Source of the DNA: a bacterium
Lineage (GTDB): Bacteria > Planctomycetota > Planctomycetia > Planctomycetales > Planctomycetaceae
Assembly: GCA_016125225.1 (NCBI GenBank)
Contig: WGME01000014.1
Span: 186,001-250,000, forward strand
Direction of reading: 5' to 3'
DNA: 64,000 nt
In this document: positions 38,687 through 49,174 of the stretch, one piece after another
How the letters are laid out: each line of letters starts with the position of its first letter
How positions within the stretch are numbered: the stretch's first letter is position 1
The notes under the pieces: generated by a model
What the model was told of the DNA's origin: nothing
Database searches by the model: none
What the model saw: only the letters and a program-made list of their open reading frames with translations
Translations under genes and position numbers: made by a program

Positions 38687-40551
38687 CGCGACGACTCCTG
38701 CAGGGGTTCGTCGGTCCAGGCCTGCTCGACGGTTTGCAGTTGCGACAGATGAAAGTATTCGCCCCGCATGGTGAGCAGTTCGGCATGCGTCCCGGCTTCG
38801 ACGATTTCGCCGTGATGCAACACCAGAATCCGATCGGTATGCCGGAGTGTCGAAACGCGACCGGAGACCACAAACGTGGTACGGCCCTGCATGGCGGTGT
38901 CGATCGCTGTCCGAATCTCATGTTCCGTTTCCGGATCGACCGCCGCGGTCGCGTCATCAAGAATCAGAATCGGCGGGTCGAGCAGCAAGGCTCGGGCAAT
39001 CGCCAACCGCTGACGTTGTCCCCCCGAAAGATTCGAGCCATGCTCGCCAATCAGGTTCTCATAGCCTTTCGGAAGTTCCGCGATGAACTCCGCTGCCGAA
39101 GCCAATTCCGCCGCCCGCTGGACATCGTTCAAAGTCGCATTCGGCCGACCAAAAGCGATATTGGCAGCGACGCTGTTGCTGAACAGGAAGCTTTCCTGAA
39201 AGACCAGGCCAATGTTCCGCCGCAAATCACCGAGGCGATACTGCCGTACATCGACGCCATCGAGCAGTACGCGCCCCTGTTGAACATCATAGAACCGGGT
39301 GATCAATGACAGCAGTGTCGACTTGCCCGCCCCGGTTTCCCCGACGATGCCGATCCGTTCGCCGGGTTGCACGTCAAACGAAATCAGTTGCAGGACGGGT
39401 TCTCCGGGATGATATGCGAACGACACATCCTCAAATCGGATGTGGCCCTGCGCACGATGCAACGGCACCGGTGCTTCCGGATCGTTGATTTCGATCGGTG
39501 CATCGAGCACTTCAAAGACACGTTCTGACGCCGTGAAACTCGCCTGAATTGTGTTCGCGATATTCACGATCTGCCCGACATTGCCCGCGAATTCGGAAAT
39601 GAGGTTCGCGAAGACAAACATTCCGGTGCCGAGTGGCAGTTGCCCTTCGATCACTAGATAGCCGCCGTAGCCGATGAGGATGAGTTGATTGATCTGCGTG
39701 AGAAAACCCATCGTCGGCTGGTAGAAACTCAACCGGCGAAAGATGTCGAACTTCTGCGTGCGGATCTGATCATTCGCCGCGGCGAACCGAGCAATTTCCT
39801 CGGGCTCGCGCGCGAAGCCTTTCACCACCTGAATGCCCTGCACATTCTCGGCGAGCGTGGCGATCATGTCGTCGCCCAATTCGCTGCTGCGCAGATACAG
39901 CGGCCGCACTGTCCGTGAAAACCAGACTGCCCCCCACCACAGGAAGGGCGAAGAGCACAGGCAGGCGACCGTCAAAGGGACATGCAGCATCAGCATGTAA
40001 CCCATGTAGACGGCTAGAGACAGCAGCACGGTCAAAACTTTGAGAATCACGCCATCGACGAATTGCCGAATCGCCTGTACGTCGGCCGCGACCCGACCGA
40101 TGATGCCACTGCTGTTATGACGATCAAAAAACCGGAAGCTGAGTCGTTGCAGTTTGTCATAGACTTCAGCCCGCATCGAAATCACCATGCGCTGGCTCAG
40201 GTGAGCCGAAGCAATCGCCGTGAGATACTTCGTGATGGCGTTCAGAGCGGAGAAAATCAGCACCAGTCCGGCGACGAAGGCAATCACCGAATGAGCCGAC
40301 CAGGACGAAGGGGGCGACCAACCGCCGGGCCAGAGCGCGGGGGGAGTTCCCGGCACCAGCACTTCCCGCAGGACATCGATGCCCAGACCGGTGAAGCTCA
40401 GGCTGGCCAGATTGAGCACCACCAACGCCACGTTGAGCGAAAGCACCAACAGACAGGGACCACGAAACCGCCAAGCCACCCCGAATAAACGCCGCAGCAG
40501 TTCCCCGGAAGTGGGAGCAGCAGGCTCAGCAGGTGGGGCATCGGGCAACAC
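38683..40551 (-). CDS. ABC exporter half with degenerate Walker B/H-loop (subunit 1)
   Basis: 622 residues, first gene of the pair. An N-terminal Pro/Ala linker precedes an exporter-type membrane domain (VLILWSLNV-type helices from about residue 35) and an NBD. Walker A GETGAGKST and signature LSGGQRQ are canonical. The residue after Walker B is Asp (ILILDDATAAVD) rather than the catalytic Glu, and the H-loop reads VVSGRVSTL, with Gly replacing His. Together with the altered signature in the partner at 36869, this predicts one degenerate and one consensus ATP site, as in known heterodimeric exporters. Confidence 0.93.
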   Translation of the reverse strand: MLPDAPPAEPAAPTSGELLRRLFGVAWRFRGPCLLVLSLNVALVVLNLASLSFTGLGIDVLREVLVPGTPPALWPGGWSPPSSWSAHSVIAFVAGLVLIFSALNAITKYLTAIASAHLSQRMVISMRAEVYDKLQRLSFRFFDRHNSSGIIGRVAADVQAIRQFVDGVILKVLTVLLSLAVYMGYMLMLHVPLTVACLCSSPFLWWGAVWFSRTVRPLYLRSSELGDDMIATLAENVQGIQVVKGFAREPEEIARFAAANDQIRTQKFDIFRRLSFYQPTMGFLTQINQLILIGYGGYLVIEGQLPLGTGMFVFANLISEFAGNVGQIVNIANTIQASFTASERVFEVLDAPIEINDPEAPVPLHRAQGHIRFEDVSFAYHPGEPVLQLISFDVQPGERIGIVGETGAGKSTLLSLITRFYDVQQGRVLLDGVDVRQYRLGDLRRNIGLVFQESFLFSNSVAANIAFGRPNATLNDVQRAAELASAAEFIAELPKGYENLIGEHGSNLSGGQRQRLAIARALLLDPPILILDDATAAVDPETEHEIRTAIDTAMQGRTTFVVSGRVSTLRHTDRILVLHHGEIVEAGTHAELLTMRGEYFHLSQLQTVEQAWTDEPLQESSR

Positions 40552-40804
40552 AGGGGGGGACGATCAAGTCGCGGCAGGTGGGCCCGACATCCTGATCCAA
40601 GCCCTGTCATAACTACTCCACCACAACCCCTTCCCCCCTGTCAACGCTACGACCGTTAAAGCTGGATCGGCAATCGAGTTCCAGAGTGCCAAAGCCGGCC
40701 ATTTTTCAGACGCTCCCCCCGAACCTGTCCACCGACACCTACTGTCCTTACCCCGGGAATCTTGCAACATCAACGCAGGTTCGGTATACCTCTCGTATCA
40801 ACTG

Positions 40805-41600
<796 letters not shown>

Positions 41601-41621
41601 TGAACGAGAGGAGAGTTTTGG

Positions 41622-41917
41622 CTGTCAGAACCGCGTCGTCAGTTCACGGTGGAGTTCGAGCGGGAAGCCGTGCAGCTGGTCGTGCAGCAAGGCTTGTCAG
41701 TGGCCGAAGCCGCTCGACGGTTGGATGTGCGTTCCAACCTGTTGCGAAAGTGGCGGAAGCCGTTCGGCGAACCGGTCCGTCCGTCGTCTTCTCAGACTGT
41801 GTCGCAGACAGGCCTGGAAGCGGAGAACCGCCAGTTGCGTGAAGAGAACGCGCGGCTGCGGATGGAACGGGAGATCTTAAAAAAGCGACGGCTTTCTTCG
41901 CGAAGGAGTCGAAGTGA
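41622..41917 (+). pseudogene. IS3-type orfA (HTH protein), frameshifted
   Basis: A CTG start at 41622 is preceded 8 bases upstream by GAGGAG. The reading frame gives SEPRRQFTVEFEREAV, a helix-turn-helix (GLSVAEAARRLDVRSNLLRK) and a leucine-zipper-like helix (LEAENRQLREENARLRMERE). At 41879-41885 there is A AAA AAG, the classic IS3 slippery heptamer. After it, the zero frame gives nonsense, while the -1 frame gives KKATAFFAKESK and a stop at 41917, the normal OrfA ending. Either one A was lost from a run of seven or slippage is needed. Confidence 0.7.
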
Positions 41918-42826
41918 GATACGCCTTCATCGACGGGCTTCGCGATCAGTGGCCGGTGACTGTGCAATGCGCCGTGTTGGCGGTGTCGCGCAGCGGGTAC
42001 TACGCCTGGCGAAGTCGTGGTCCGAGCATCACAGCACAACGACGAGCGGCCCTGATGGAACAAATTCGGGAGGTCCATCAGGCCAGCCGGCAGACGTACG
42101 GTTCGCCACGGGTCCATGCCGAACTCGTGGCCCAAGGCCAGGCCTGCCACCGCAAGACCGTGGCGAAGTGCCTGAAACAAGCGGGAATGCAGGCGTAAAC
42201 CACGAAGAAGTTCCGAGTGACCACGACAGATTCGAACCATCCCCATCCCGTGGCCGAGAACATCGTGAACCGCAACTTCCAACCTTCCCGGAAGAACGAA
42301 ACCTGGACGGCGGACATCACGTACATTCCCACCGACGAAGGCTGGCTGTACCTCGCGGCCGTCGAAGATCTGTTCACGCGCGAGATCGTCGGCTGGTCGA
42401 TGTCGGACCGGATCGACAGTCGACTGGTGGTGGATGCCCTGGCGATGGCTCTCGCCTGACAGTGTCCCGGTGAGAACCTCGCGGCTCATTCGGATCGGGG
42501 CGTGCAGTACGCCAGCGAACACTACCAACGACTGCTGAAGGACCACGGCATCACGTGCTCGATGAGTCGCCAGGCCAACTGCTGGGAAGCAACCGAGGCC
42601 GCCGAGCCGCGGCGAGGAGGAAGGCCGAAGGGCGGTAGGATTCCTCGCCCCGATGGAAAGCTTCTTCGCCCCCCTGAAGAAAGAACTCGCCCATCACGAA
42701 GACTATGAAACGCGAGCCGCAGCGCGGCACAGTCTGTTTGAAGACATCGAAGTCTTTTACAACCGAATCCGTCGACACTCAGCCATCGGCTACCAGTCAC
42801 CAGCCCAGTTCGCCAAAGCCGCATAA
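41914..42826 (+). pseudogene. IS3-type orfB transposase, broken
   Basis: Starts GTG 41914 overlapping the orfA stop. Recognisable parts: RYAFIDGLRDQWPVTVQCAV, HTH_21 (VHQASRQTYGSPRVHAELVA), the first Asp of the DDE core (TWTADITYIPT), the second (AAHSDRGVQYAS) and the ending NRIRRHSAIGYQSPAQFAKA. In-frame stops occur at 42196-42198 and 42457-42459. About 60 GC-rich bases replace the CWDNAPMES region before the Glu segment (MESFFAPLKKELAHHEDYE), shifting frame. Clearly non-functional. Confidence 0.82.
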
Positions 42827-43090
42827 CCCCAACCCGAACGCCCACAAAACGTGGGAATGTTCGGACTTTAGATATTTACACGCGGGGCAGTAAGCTCAAT
42901 CACCCTCGCGAACAGTCAGCTTTGGTTGAACTAGTTCCTTACGAAGAAGACTGAGATCTCCAAATGGCCGAGTCTTTGGACCTGCAAGAGTCACCTGGCT
43001 CTTACTGGCGAGTTGCAGTGGATGGCATTTCAGATACGGGATCATGCAGTTGCATTTGATCGCGAAACTCAGTGTAGGGGTTGCAGACAA

Positions 43091-46000
43091 TCAGTGAGGA
43101 GTTGCGGAGTTGTGCGGCTCGATGCGTTCGGTGATTGGCTCTTTGTGCTCGTCCTCAATGAGGTCCTGGGAATCGGAGATTCTGGCAAAGAGGTAATAGA
43201 GACCCGGGATTGCAATCACGCCGATGATTGTGCCCACGAGCATGCCCCCGACGGCGGTCGTGCCAATCGTTCGGTTGCCGATGGCACCTGGGCCAGTGGC
43301 GCGAACAAGCGGAATCAGGCCCGCGATAAATGCGAAAGAGGTCATCACGATCGGGCGAAAGCGTAACTTTCCGCCCTCGATAGCCGCATCTTTGATATTG
43401 ATCTGCCCTTCCTGCCGGCGTTGCACGGCGAATTCCACAATCAGAATGGCGTTCTTACTTAAGAGACCAACGAGCATGACCAACCCGATCTGGCAATACA
43501 CGTCGTTGGAAAGCCCCATGAACTTGAGCATGAGGAAAGAACCGAACAGGCCGATGGGAAGCGACAGAATGACCGCCAACGGCAGCAGGAAACTTTCGTA
43601 CTGTCCGGTTAATACCAGATAAACAAACACAATGACGATGGCAAAGATGTAGACTGCCGTATTGCCCTTATTGGCTTCATCATATGCCAGACCCTGCCAG
43701 TCGATATCGAAGCCATAGGGGAGTGTTTCCTCGGCCACTTCCTGAATGGCCGCGATTGCCTGGCCGCTACTGTAGCCACTCGCCGGAGCACCTTGGATGA
43801 TGGCCGTGGTGTAAAGATTGTAGCGGTTGATTTCATTCAGTCCCTGCCGCTTTTTGATCGTCATAAACGACGAATACGGGACAAAGTCGCCGGTGTCGTT
43901 TTTAACAAACATGTTATCCAGGTCTTCTGGATACCGCCGGAACTCGGGTGAAGATTGCACGTACACTTTGTAAAACTGGCCGAAACGAATGAATCCCTGT
44001 TCCCAGGTACTGCCCACCACGATCGATAGGTTGTCAATCGCATCAGCAATCGAAACACCTTTTTGCATGGCGATATCGTTGTCGATAACGATTTCGTACT
44101 GAGGGTAGTTGGACGCGAAGAACGTAAAAATCCCCTTGAGTTCCTTACGTTTGCCCAGCGCTTCCAGGAATTCTTCCGTGATTTCCCCGAAGGCTTCATA
44201 GTCGCCGCTGTTGGTTTTATCAAGAAGGCAGAGCGAGAAGCCACCAGCGGCACCGAACCCCGGTACTGCCGGCGGTTCGAAGAACTCCAGCTTCACGTTC
44301 GCAATCTGGAGACACTCTTCTTCCAGCGACTCGATGATTTCCTTCGAAGATCGTTCTCGTTCTGCCCACGGTTTCAGATTGATGAGGCATGTTCCCGCAT
44401 TTGATCCGCGGCCCTCCGTCAGGATTTCATAGCCAGCCAGCGAGGTTACCGAAGTGATTTCGTCGTACTCTTCGCAAATGGCCTGGAGTTCGTGAGATTT
44501 GGAGTTTGTGTACTCGAGTGTTGAGCCCGGCGGCGTTTGAATGATGCCATAAATCACCCCCTGGTCTTCCAGGGGTATGAACCCTGATGGCAAAACCCGG
44601 TTGACCAGGAAGATGCCATAACCGAAAACGACAACCACGCCGATCGTCAAGAGTCGCTGGGCGACGATTAACCTCACAATCCCAACAAACGCGGCGGTTA
44701 CCATTTCGATAAAGCGATCAAAGATTTTCAGGAAGACGGCAATCGGCCCGCGTTTCTTTTTCTCGCCGGGTTCGCTGCCAGACAACATGGCGCGGAACGA
44801 GAAAGTGAATAGCAAGGCCAGCAACAGGCCAATGATCATCATCCGCGTTGGCGTTAGCTCCAACTGCTCTGAGATCACTTCGTGAACCAGTTCGACATGC
44901 AGCAGTTCATAAGCTGCGTAGCCAGTCGCCAAGCCGAGCAGAACTGCCACGACTCCCCGCAGGATGTAAGCCTGGCGGCCACCAACTCGCTTAATTGTCC
45001 GGTTCAACAGCCCGACCATGCCTTTCTGCTGCTGAAAACCGTGCGGCTTCAGAATCATCGCACAAAGCACGGGCGTCAGAGTCAGGGCGACCACACCGGA
45101 CAGCACGATCGACATCGCCATTGTGAGGGCAAATTGACGATAAAATACGCCAACGGGCCCGGGCACGAATGTCACCGGAATAAACACAGACGTCATCACC
45201 AGGGTAATGGCGATGATAGCGCCGCTGATTTCACCCACGACTTCTTTGGTCGCACGATAAGGCGAAAGATGCTTCTCATGCATCTTGGCATGCACGGCTT
45301 CGACAACGACGATGGCATCGTCAACTACCACGCCGATTGCCAGTACAAGCGCGAAGAGCGTAATCAGGTTAATCGACATCCCGAACATGCTCATAAAGAA
45401 GAATGTGCCGATCAGCGAGACGGGCACGGCGAGCGTTGGAATCAGCGTGCTGCGGAAATCGCCCAAAAACAGATAGACAACCAGCGACACCAGCACAAAC
45501 GCCTCGAACAGCGTATGAAGGACCTTCTCGATGGAAGCATAGAGAAAGTTTGAGACGTCGTAGCTGATGGCGTAATCCATCATCGGCGGGAAGGACTCTT
45601 GTTTAAAGTCCTTAAGCTTTTCTTTGACGTCTTCGATGACCCGGGCGGCATTTGATCCCGGGATTTGCTTCAGCACAATCGATGCGGTCGGGTATCCGTC
45701 GAGGTCTGAATAGAGATCGTAGAATGCCGACCCGAGAGTAACCTTCGCCACATCCCGGATGCGGAGGATCTCACCTTCCGGCGTCGACCTGAGAATGATG
45801 GCCTCATATTGCTCCGGCTTATTGTATCTACCAATCCAAGTGAGAACGTATTCGATCGTCTGAGAAGTCTTGCCGGTCGCCTGGCCGAGGCGTCCGGGTG
45901 AACCGATGATGCTCTGCTCTTCGATGGCCTTCATGACATCGGCCGAGGAAATCGAATAGGCCCGCATGCGGTCCAGGTCGAGTTCAACCCGCATGGCAAA

Positions 46001-46546
46001 CGCACGATTTCCAAGAATCTGGGCACGACCAACTCCGTTGATCCGTTGGATTTCGGGCAGCAAATTGGCGCTGACGTAGTTATAGAGAAAATTCTGATCC
46101 ACATTGGGATCAGTGCTGTAGACGTTTACATACATCAGCATGCTGGTCATGTTCTGCATGACGACGATGCCCTCGCGCTCGACGATGGGCGGCAGCTGAT
46201 TTTTCACCATTTGAATACGATTGTTGACATTGAGAACCGCCACGTTGGGATCAGTGCCCGGTTCGAACGTAATCATGATCGCGGCTTCACCCGCGCTGGT
46301 CCCGGCGGATGTCATGTACCGCATATCTGGCACGCCATTGAGGGCACGTTCCAGAATGACAAGCGTCGAATCAACGAGAATTTTCGCGCTCGCACCGGGA
46401 AATGAAATCGAGACCACCACGCTGGGCGGTGCCACATCTGGGAACTGCGAGATGGGCAGCGAAATGATCGACAGCCCTCCCATCAGTAGAATCAGCAACG
46501 AAATGACAATGGCAAGCGCTGGCCTGTGGAGAAACTTGGCAAACAT
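43091..46546 (-). CDS. RND efflux pump inner-membrane subunit (HAE1/AcrB-like)
   Basis: 1151 residues from ATG 46546, chosen because MFAKFLHRPALAIVISLLIL is the usual RND N-terminus. Two large porter loops are present, and the proton-relay residues are intact: GVVVDDAIVVVEAVHAKMHE in TM4 (Asp pair) and LLSKNAILIVEFA in TM10 (Lys). It is about 100 residues longer than AcrB. The extra sequence lies in the central cytoplasmic loop and includes two more hydrophobic segments (ILRGVVAVLLGLATGYAAYE and MMIIGLLLALLFTFSFRAML). No membrane-fusion protein or outer-membrane channel gene is adjacent. Likely proton-driven export of amphiphiles, using adaptors encoded elsewhere. Confidence 0.92.
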   Translation of the reverse strand: MFAKFLHRPALAIVISLLILLMGGLSIISLPISQFPDVAPPSVVVSISFPGASAKILVDSTLVILERALNGVPDMRYMTSAGTSAGEAAIMITFEPGTDPNVAVLNVNNRIQMVKNQLPPIVEREGIVVMQNMTSMLMYVNVYSTDPNVDQNFLYNYVSANLLPEIQRINGVGRAQILGNRAFAMRVELDLDRMRAYSISSADVMKAIEEQSIIGSPGRLGQATGKTSQTIEYVLTWIGRYNKPEQYEAIILRSTPEGEILRIRDVAKVTLGSAFYDLYSDLDGYPTASIVLKQIPGSNAARVIEDVKEKLKDFKQESFPPMMDYAISYDVSNFLYASIEKVLHTLFEAFVLVSLVVYLFLGDFRSTLIPTLAVPVSLIGTFFFMSMFGMSINLITLFALVLAIGVVVDDAIVVVEAVHAKMHEKHLSPYRATKEVVGEISGAIIAITLVMTSVFIPVTFVPGPVGVFYRQFALTMAMSIVLSGVVALTLTPVLCAMILKPHGFQQQKGMVGLLNRTIKRVGGRQAYILRGVVAVLLGLATGYAAYELLHVELVHEVISEQLELTPTRMMIIGLLLALLFTFSFRAMLSGSEPGEKKKRGPIAVFLKIFDRFIEMVTAAFVGIVRLIVAQRLLTIGVVVVFGYGIFLVNRVLPSGFIPLEDQGVIYGIIQTPPGSTLEYTNSKSHELQAICEEYDEITSVTSLAGYEILTEGRGSNAGTCLINLKPWAERERSSKEIIESLEEECLQIANVKLEFFEPPAVPGFGAAGGFSLCLLDKTNSGDYEAFGEITEEFLEALGKRKELKGIFTFFASNYPQYEIVIDNDIAMQKGVSIADAIDNLSIVVGSTWEQGFIRFGQFYKVYVQSSPEFRRYPEDLDNMFVKNDTGDFVPYSSFMTIKKRQGLNEINRYNLYTTAIIQGAPASGYSSGQAIAAIQEVAEETLPYGFDIDWQGLAYDEANKGNTAVYIFAIVIVFVYLVLTGQYESFLLPLAVILSLPIGLFGSFLMLKFMGLSNDVYCQIGLVMLVGLLSKNAILIVEFAVQRRQEGQINIKDAAIEGGKLRFRPIVMTSFAFIAGLIPLVRATGPGAIGNRTIGTTAVGGMLVGTIIGVIAIPGLYYLFARISDSQDLIEDEHKEPITERIEPHNSATPH

Positions 46547-46563
46547 GAGTGCTGTTCTAATTT

Positions 46564-46581
46564 CCTTGCAGAGCTGCAAGG
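46564..46581. promoter_or_regulatory. Palindrome upstream of RND gene
   Basis: CCTTGCAG-AG-CTGCAAGG: perfect 8-bp arms, spacer 2, ending 17 bases before the RND start codon. The position suits a repressor operator (for example TetR/MarR type) over the promoter or leader. No regulator gene is adjacent. Confidence 0.45.
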
Positions 46582-46962
46582 TGTTTCGGTACGGATGTGA
46601 ATCACGGATATGCGCGAGACGCACGGATTAGGGGAGAACCTTACCCGTATGTTACTTTTGATCGATCTTTCGAACCGCAAGATTTGCGGAAATGACGGAT
46701 TCGTAAGGCTTATCTGCCACTATTCTGTTCACGTTCTGACAGTGAGCAATTACGAGCGGTTCTCTCGTCAGGCGAGTTCCACCCTGGCCAAGACCGTCTC
46801 TCCACAAGCAGGTACAAGAGTGTGTTTCATCGAAATGACAGGGAACTTTCTACCAAGTCATGAAAAGCGGTGGCTGTTCTAATCGCCCTCCCCATCTCAA
46901 TCTTGAGTGAAGGCAAAATTGAAGAGATAACACGTAGTTATCAGCTCTTTAGTATCTGGGGC
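46582..46962. other. Intergenic region, no gene seen
   Basis: About 380 bases upstream of the RND gene. No adaptor gene, RNA or repeat was recognised; only short overlapping open frames without family features. Confidence 0.55.
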
Positions 46963-47178
46963 CTAAACTTCGGAGGTGAGCCTCCCACTCAAGTCTTCTG
47001 AGGGCCGGTCCGCCGCCACTCGGTAGTTCAGTCGCTTGAGAGTCCAAAAGCCGAGTGCGAGCCAAGCCAACACGAAACCGCAGGCGGCCCCCATGAACAC
47101 GACCTTCAGGCCAGTCTCATACGGCCGCTGTTCCCCATCGGAAAAGATGATCTCCCGCTTTTCAACAATCTCCACCAC
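46963..47178 (-). pseudogene. C-terminal remnant of a membrane-anchored protein
   Basis: 71 codons on the minus strand encoding a polar region (EIVEKREIIFSDGEQRPYET), one hydrophobic helix (VVFMGAACGFVLAWLALGFW) and a basic tail. The coding-like frame continues 11-12 codons upstream of the first start codon before reaching a stop, which suggests the 5' part of a larger gene has been lost. Family not recognised. A small intact membrane protein is the alternative. Confidence 0.35.
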
Positions 47179-47634
47179 GCGGAGATGACTCTGCTGAATC
47201 TCCGTGTCAAGCTCGAATTCGATTCACGGTAAAATTAACCGTTATGAAGCATTTCCCTTGGAGCTGCCAGCTTCCCGCCTCAGTCGCATCACATCGCCAG
47301 TCAATCTGTTGCGACTGATGACCGTGACTAACAGAGCGTGATGGGTTGCGTCCGGGGCGCGATGCCCAACTTTGTTCATCGTCACTCACTCCGATCATGA
47401 TCTGTCAGTGCTGGATTGTTGACCACGGTCAGTTCCAATCCTCCCGCTCCAACAGAGCGAGGAACTGCGACGGCTTGGACTTCATGAACCCAAACTGCCC
47501 CCAATTGTCTGCGAACGCCCCCGTTTTCTAGACCCACAACGCGGTTTGTTGCCTTGGGTGTCAATCCCGTAGAAAACTGTGAGCATTTCTGCTGTCGGAT
47601 GTCAGCAACACTCGGTCAGGATACAAGTTTTCGA
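47179..47634. other. Gene-poor stretch with possible relics
   Basis: About 450 bases with only short frames on the minus strand (about 45-60 codons) that lack good starts and family features. One at about 47228-47370 (MNKVGHRAPDATHHALLVTV...) looks mildly coding-like. Probably decayed genes within the accessory region. Confidence 0.4.
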
Positions 47635-48951
47635 TCAGCGTCGCGTCCCGATTTTCCGAACTTCTGTCAGAACACGCGCTGGCGCTGGAGCCTGCGGGAG
47701 AGTGTAAACGTAGCCTTTCCCTGCAAACACTTTTCCATTGACGGTTGCATCTGGAGCCCCGACCGCGACGAAATCCCCTGAGATCGCGCAGCAGGTGCCG
47801 AACGCATCCTCCGTTTTGCCATCACTGGCGACCAGCTTCCAGATTTGCTTCCACGTACCGTCCAGTTCGAAGACGTAGACCGCTCCGGAATCGGCGACTT
47901 TCCCTGCCGCATCCTTCGCACCAATTGCAATCTTCTCGCCATCAATCGATACGGCGCCGCCGAAATGCTCATTCGGCTTGCCGTCGTCGGCACGTAGCTT
48001 TTGCCGTTCGACCCAATTACTGCCGACTCGCTCGAAGACATACGCAGCTCCGGCGCCGCCTGCAGTTTGCCCATCGTTTGGCGCGCCGACGACTAACCAG
48101 TTGCCACTGCGTGCCAGCGCAGCCCCGAAATTCTTGGAAGACGAAGCATCGCTGGGTCTCAAAGTCGTGCCTTCGGTCCAGGTGTTTGACGCACGGGTCC
48201 AAACATGGACGCGGCCACCGAAGTATGGATTTGGATAGTTATCGGTATCGGAAGAGCCGATCAGCGCTTCTGTCTCGTTAAGAATCAGCGACTGTCCGAA
48301 GACGTCATTTGCATCAGGGGTTGCTGCCATCAGTTTCTGTGTTTGAGCCCAGGTCGTTCCCGTGCGTTTGAAGGCATACACAGCCCCGGCGGTGGGTGCG
48401 GCTTCATCCTCGTAGGGGGCTGCGACGAGCGCCCAGTCGCCATCAATTGCGACGCGTTGACCGAAGCCATCGTTGGCTTCTCGATCCGCTGCTTGCAGAG
48501 TCGCTTGTTGGGTCCATGTGCTGCCGGATCGAATAAAAACAAATGCCTGTCCTGTGGTCGACGCCAAGGGACCACCGATCATCACATCATTCCCTCGCGT
48601 CGCGATCGAGACACCGAAGTACTGCGAACCGACGGCATTGGCATCGAACAAGGTTTTGACAGGCTTCCAGGTGTTGCCGCTTTGCTGGTAGAGATAGGTA
48701 ACGCCGCTGCCCGGTTTGGCTCCGGCGCGACCTGTCTCCGAAACAAACAGCTGTGGAGATGCCGTCGCATTCGCTAGACGGCCATCTGCCGAGCCGTTCA
48801 GCCAGGCGAGAGCTGTGGCGAGAGCATGGTATTGTCCCGGTTCTTCTACCGGGTCAAAAACCTCTTCCGTCGGGGTGCAGCCGATACATCCCAGGAGCAT
48901 TACCGAAACGATGGACCTCCAACATCGAGATGGCAATCGCCTCAAAACCAT
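47635..48951 (-). CDS. FG-GAP (integrin-like) repeat lipoprotein
   Basis: 438 residues from ATG 48951, chosen for SD GAGGAG 8 bases upstream and because the lipoprotein signal (SIVSVMLLGCIGC) then starts close to the N-terminus. The mature protein is about seven repeats of 50-60 residues with the pattern FGxxVAIxGDxxLVGAPxxxxxxxxGAVYVFxRxGxxW, for example FGGAVSIDGEKIAIGAKDAA. This is the FG-GAP type predicted to form a beta-propeller. The C-terminus (ALTEVRKIGTRR-like) is basic. Such proteins are usually secreted; ligand unknown. It differs from the CRTAC1-type genes in lacking calcium-binding D-x-D-x-D loops and UnbV. Confidence 0.88.
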   Translation of the reverse strand: MVLRRLPSRCWRSIVSVMLLGCIGCTPTEEVFDPVEEPGQYHALATALAWLNGSADGRLANATASPQLFVSETGRAGAKPGSGVTYLYQQSGNTWKPVKTLFDANAVGSQYFGVSIATRGNDVMIGGPLASTTGQAFVFIRSGSTWTQQATLQAADREANDGFGQRVAIDGDWALVAAPYEDEAAPTAGAVYAFKRTGTTWAQTQKLMAATPDANDVFGQSLILNETEALIGSSDTDNYPNPYFGGRVHVWTRASNTWTEGTTLRPSDASSSKNFGAALARSGNWLVVGAPNDGQTAGGAGAAYVFERVGSNWVERQKLRADDGKPNEHFGGAVSIDGEKIAIGAKDAAGKVADSGAVYVFELDGTWKQIWKLVASDGKTEDAFGTCCAISGDFVAVGAPDATVNGKVFAGKGYVYTLPQAPAPARVLTEVRKIGTRR

Positions 48952-49174
48952 TTCGGGAACTCCTCGCAAGATTTGGATTCGCCTGCAAACCAGCGATACG
49001 CCCATTTCACACGATCCTGACCGAACATAAATTGCTTGCTAAATCGTAATTGGGGGCATTAGTCCACACAAGCAATGTTACCCCTGGTGGCATGCTGGCG
49101 GATTTCTTCCGGGGTGGCGTGGTCTTCGACCATATGTTCCAGCAGTTCGAGTTTGTTGCAGAAGACGTGGGCTC

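Larger units (their letters stand above)
41601..42870 (+). mobile_element. Degenerate IS3-family element
   Basis: Contains orfA and orfB of IS3 type in the expected order with a GTGA overlap. Ends are only approximate: GAAC...GTTTTG at 41602-41620 has a loose inverted counterpart near 42846-42866. The copy is dead (frameshift, two nonsense codons, internal insertion). It interrupts or abuts the integrase. Confidence 0.75.

Noticed and set aside
47382-47564. 60-codon minus-strand frame
   Set aside because: No start signal, no recognisable family, and sits in a stretch that looks decayed.
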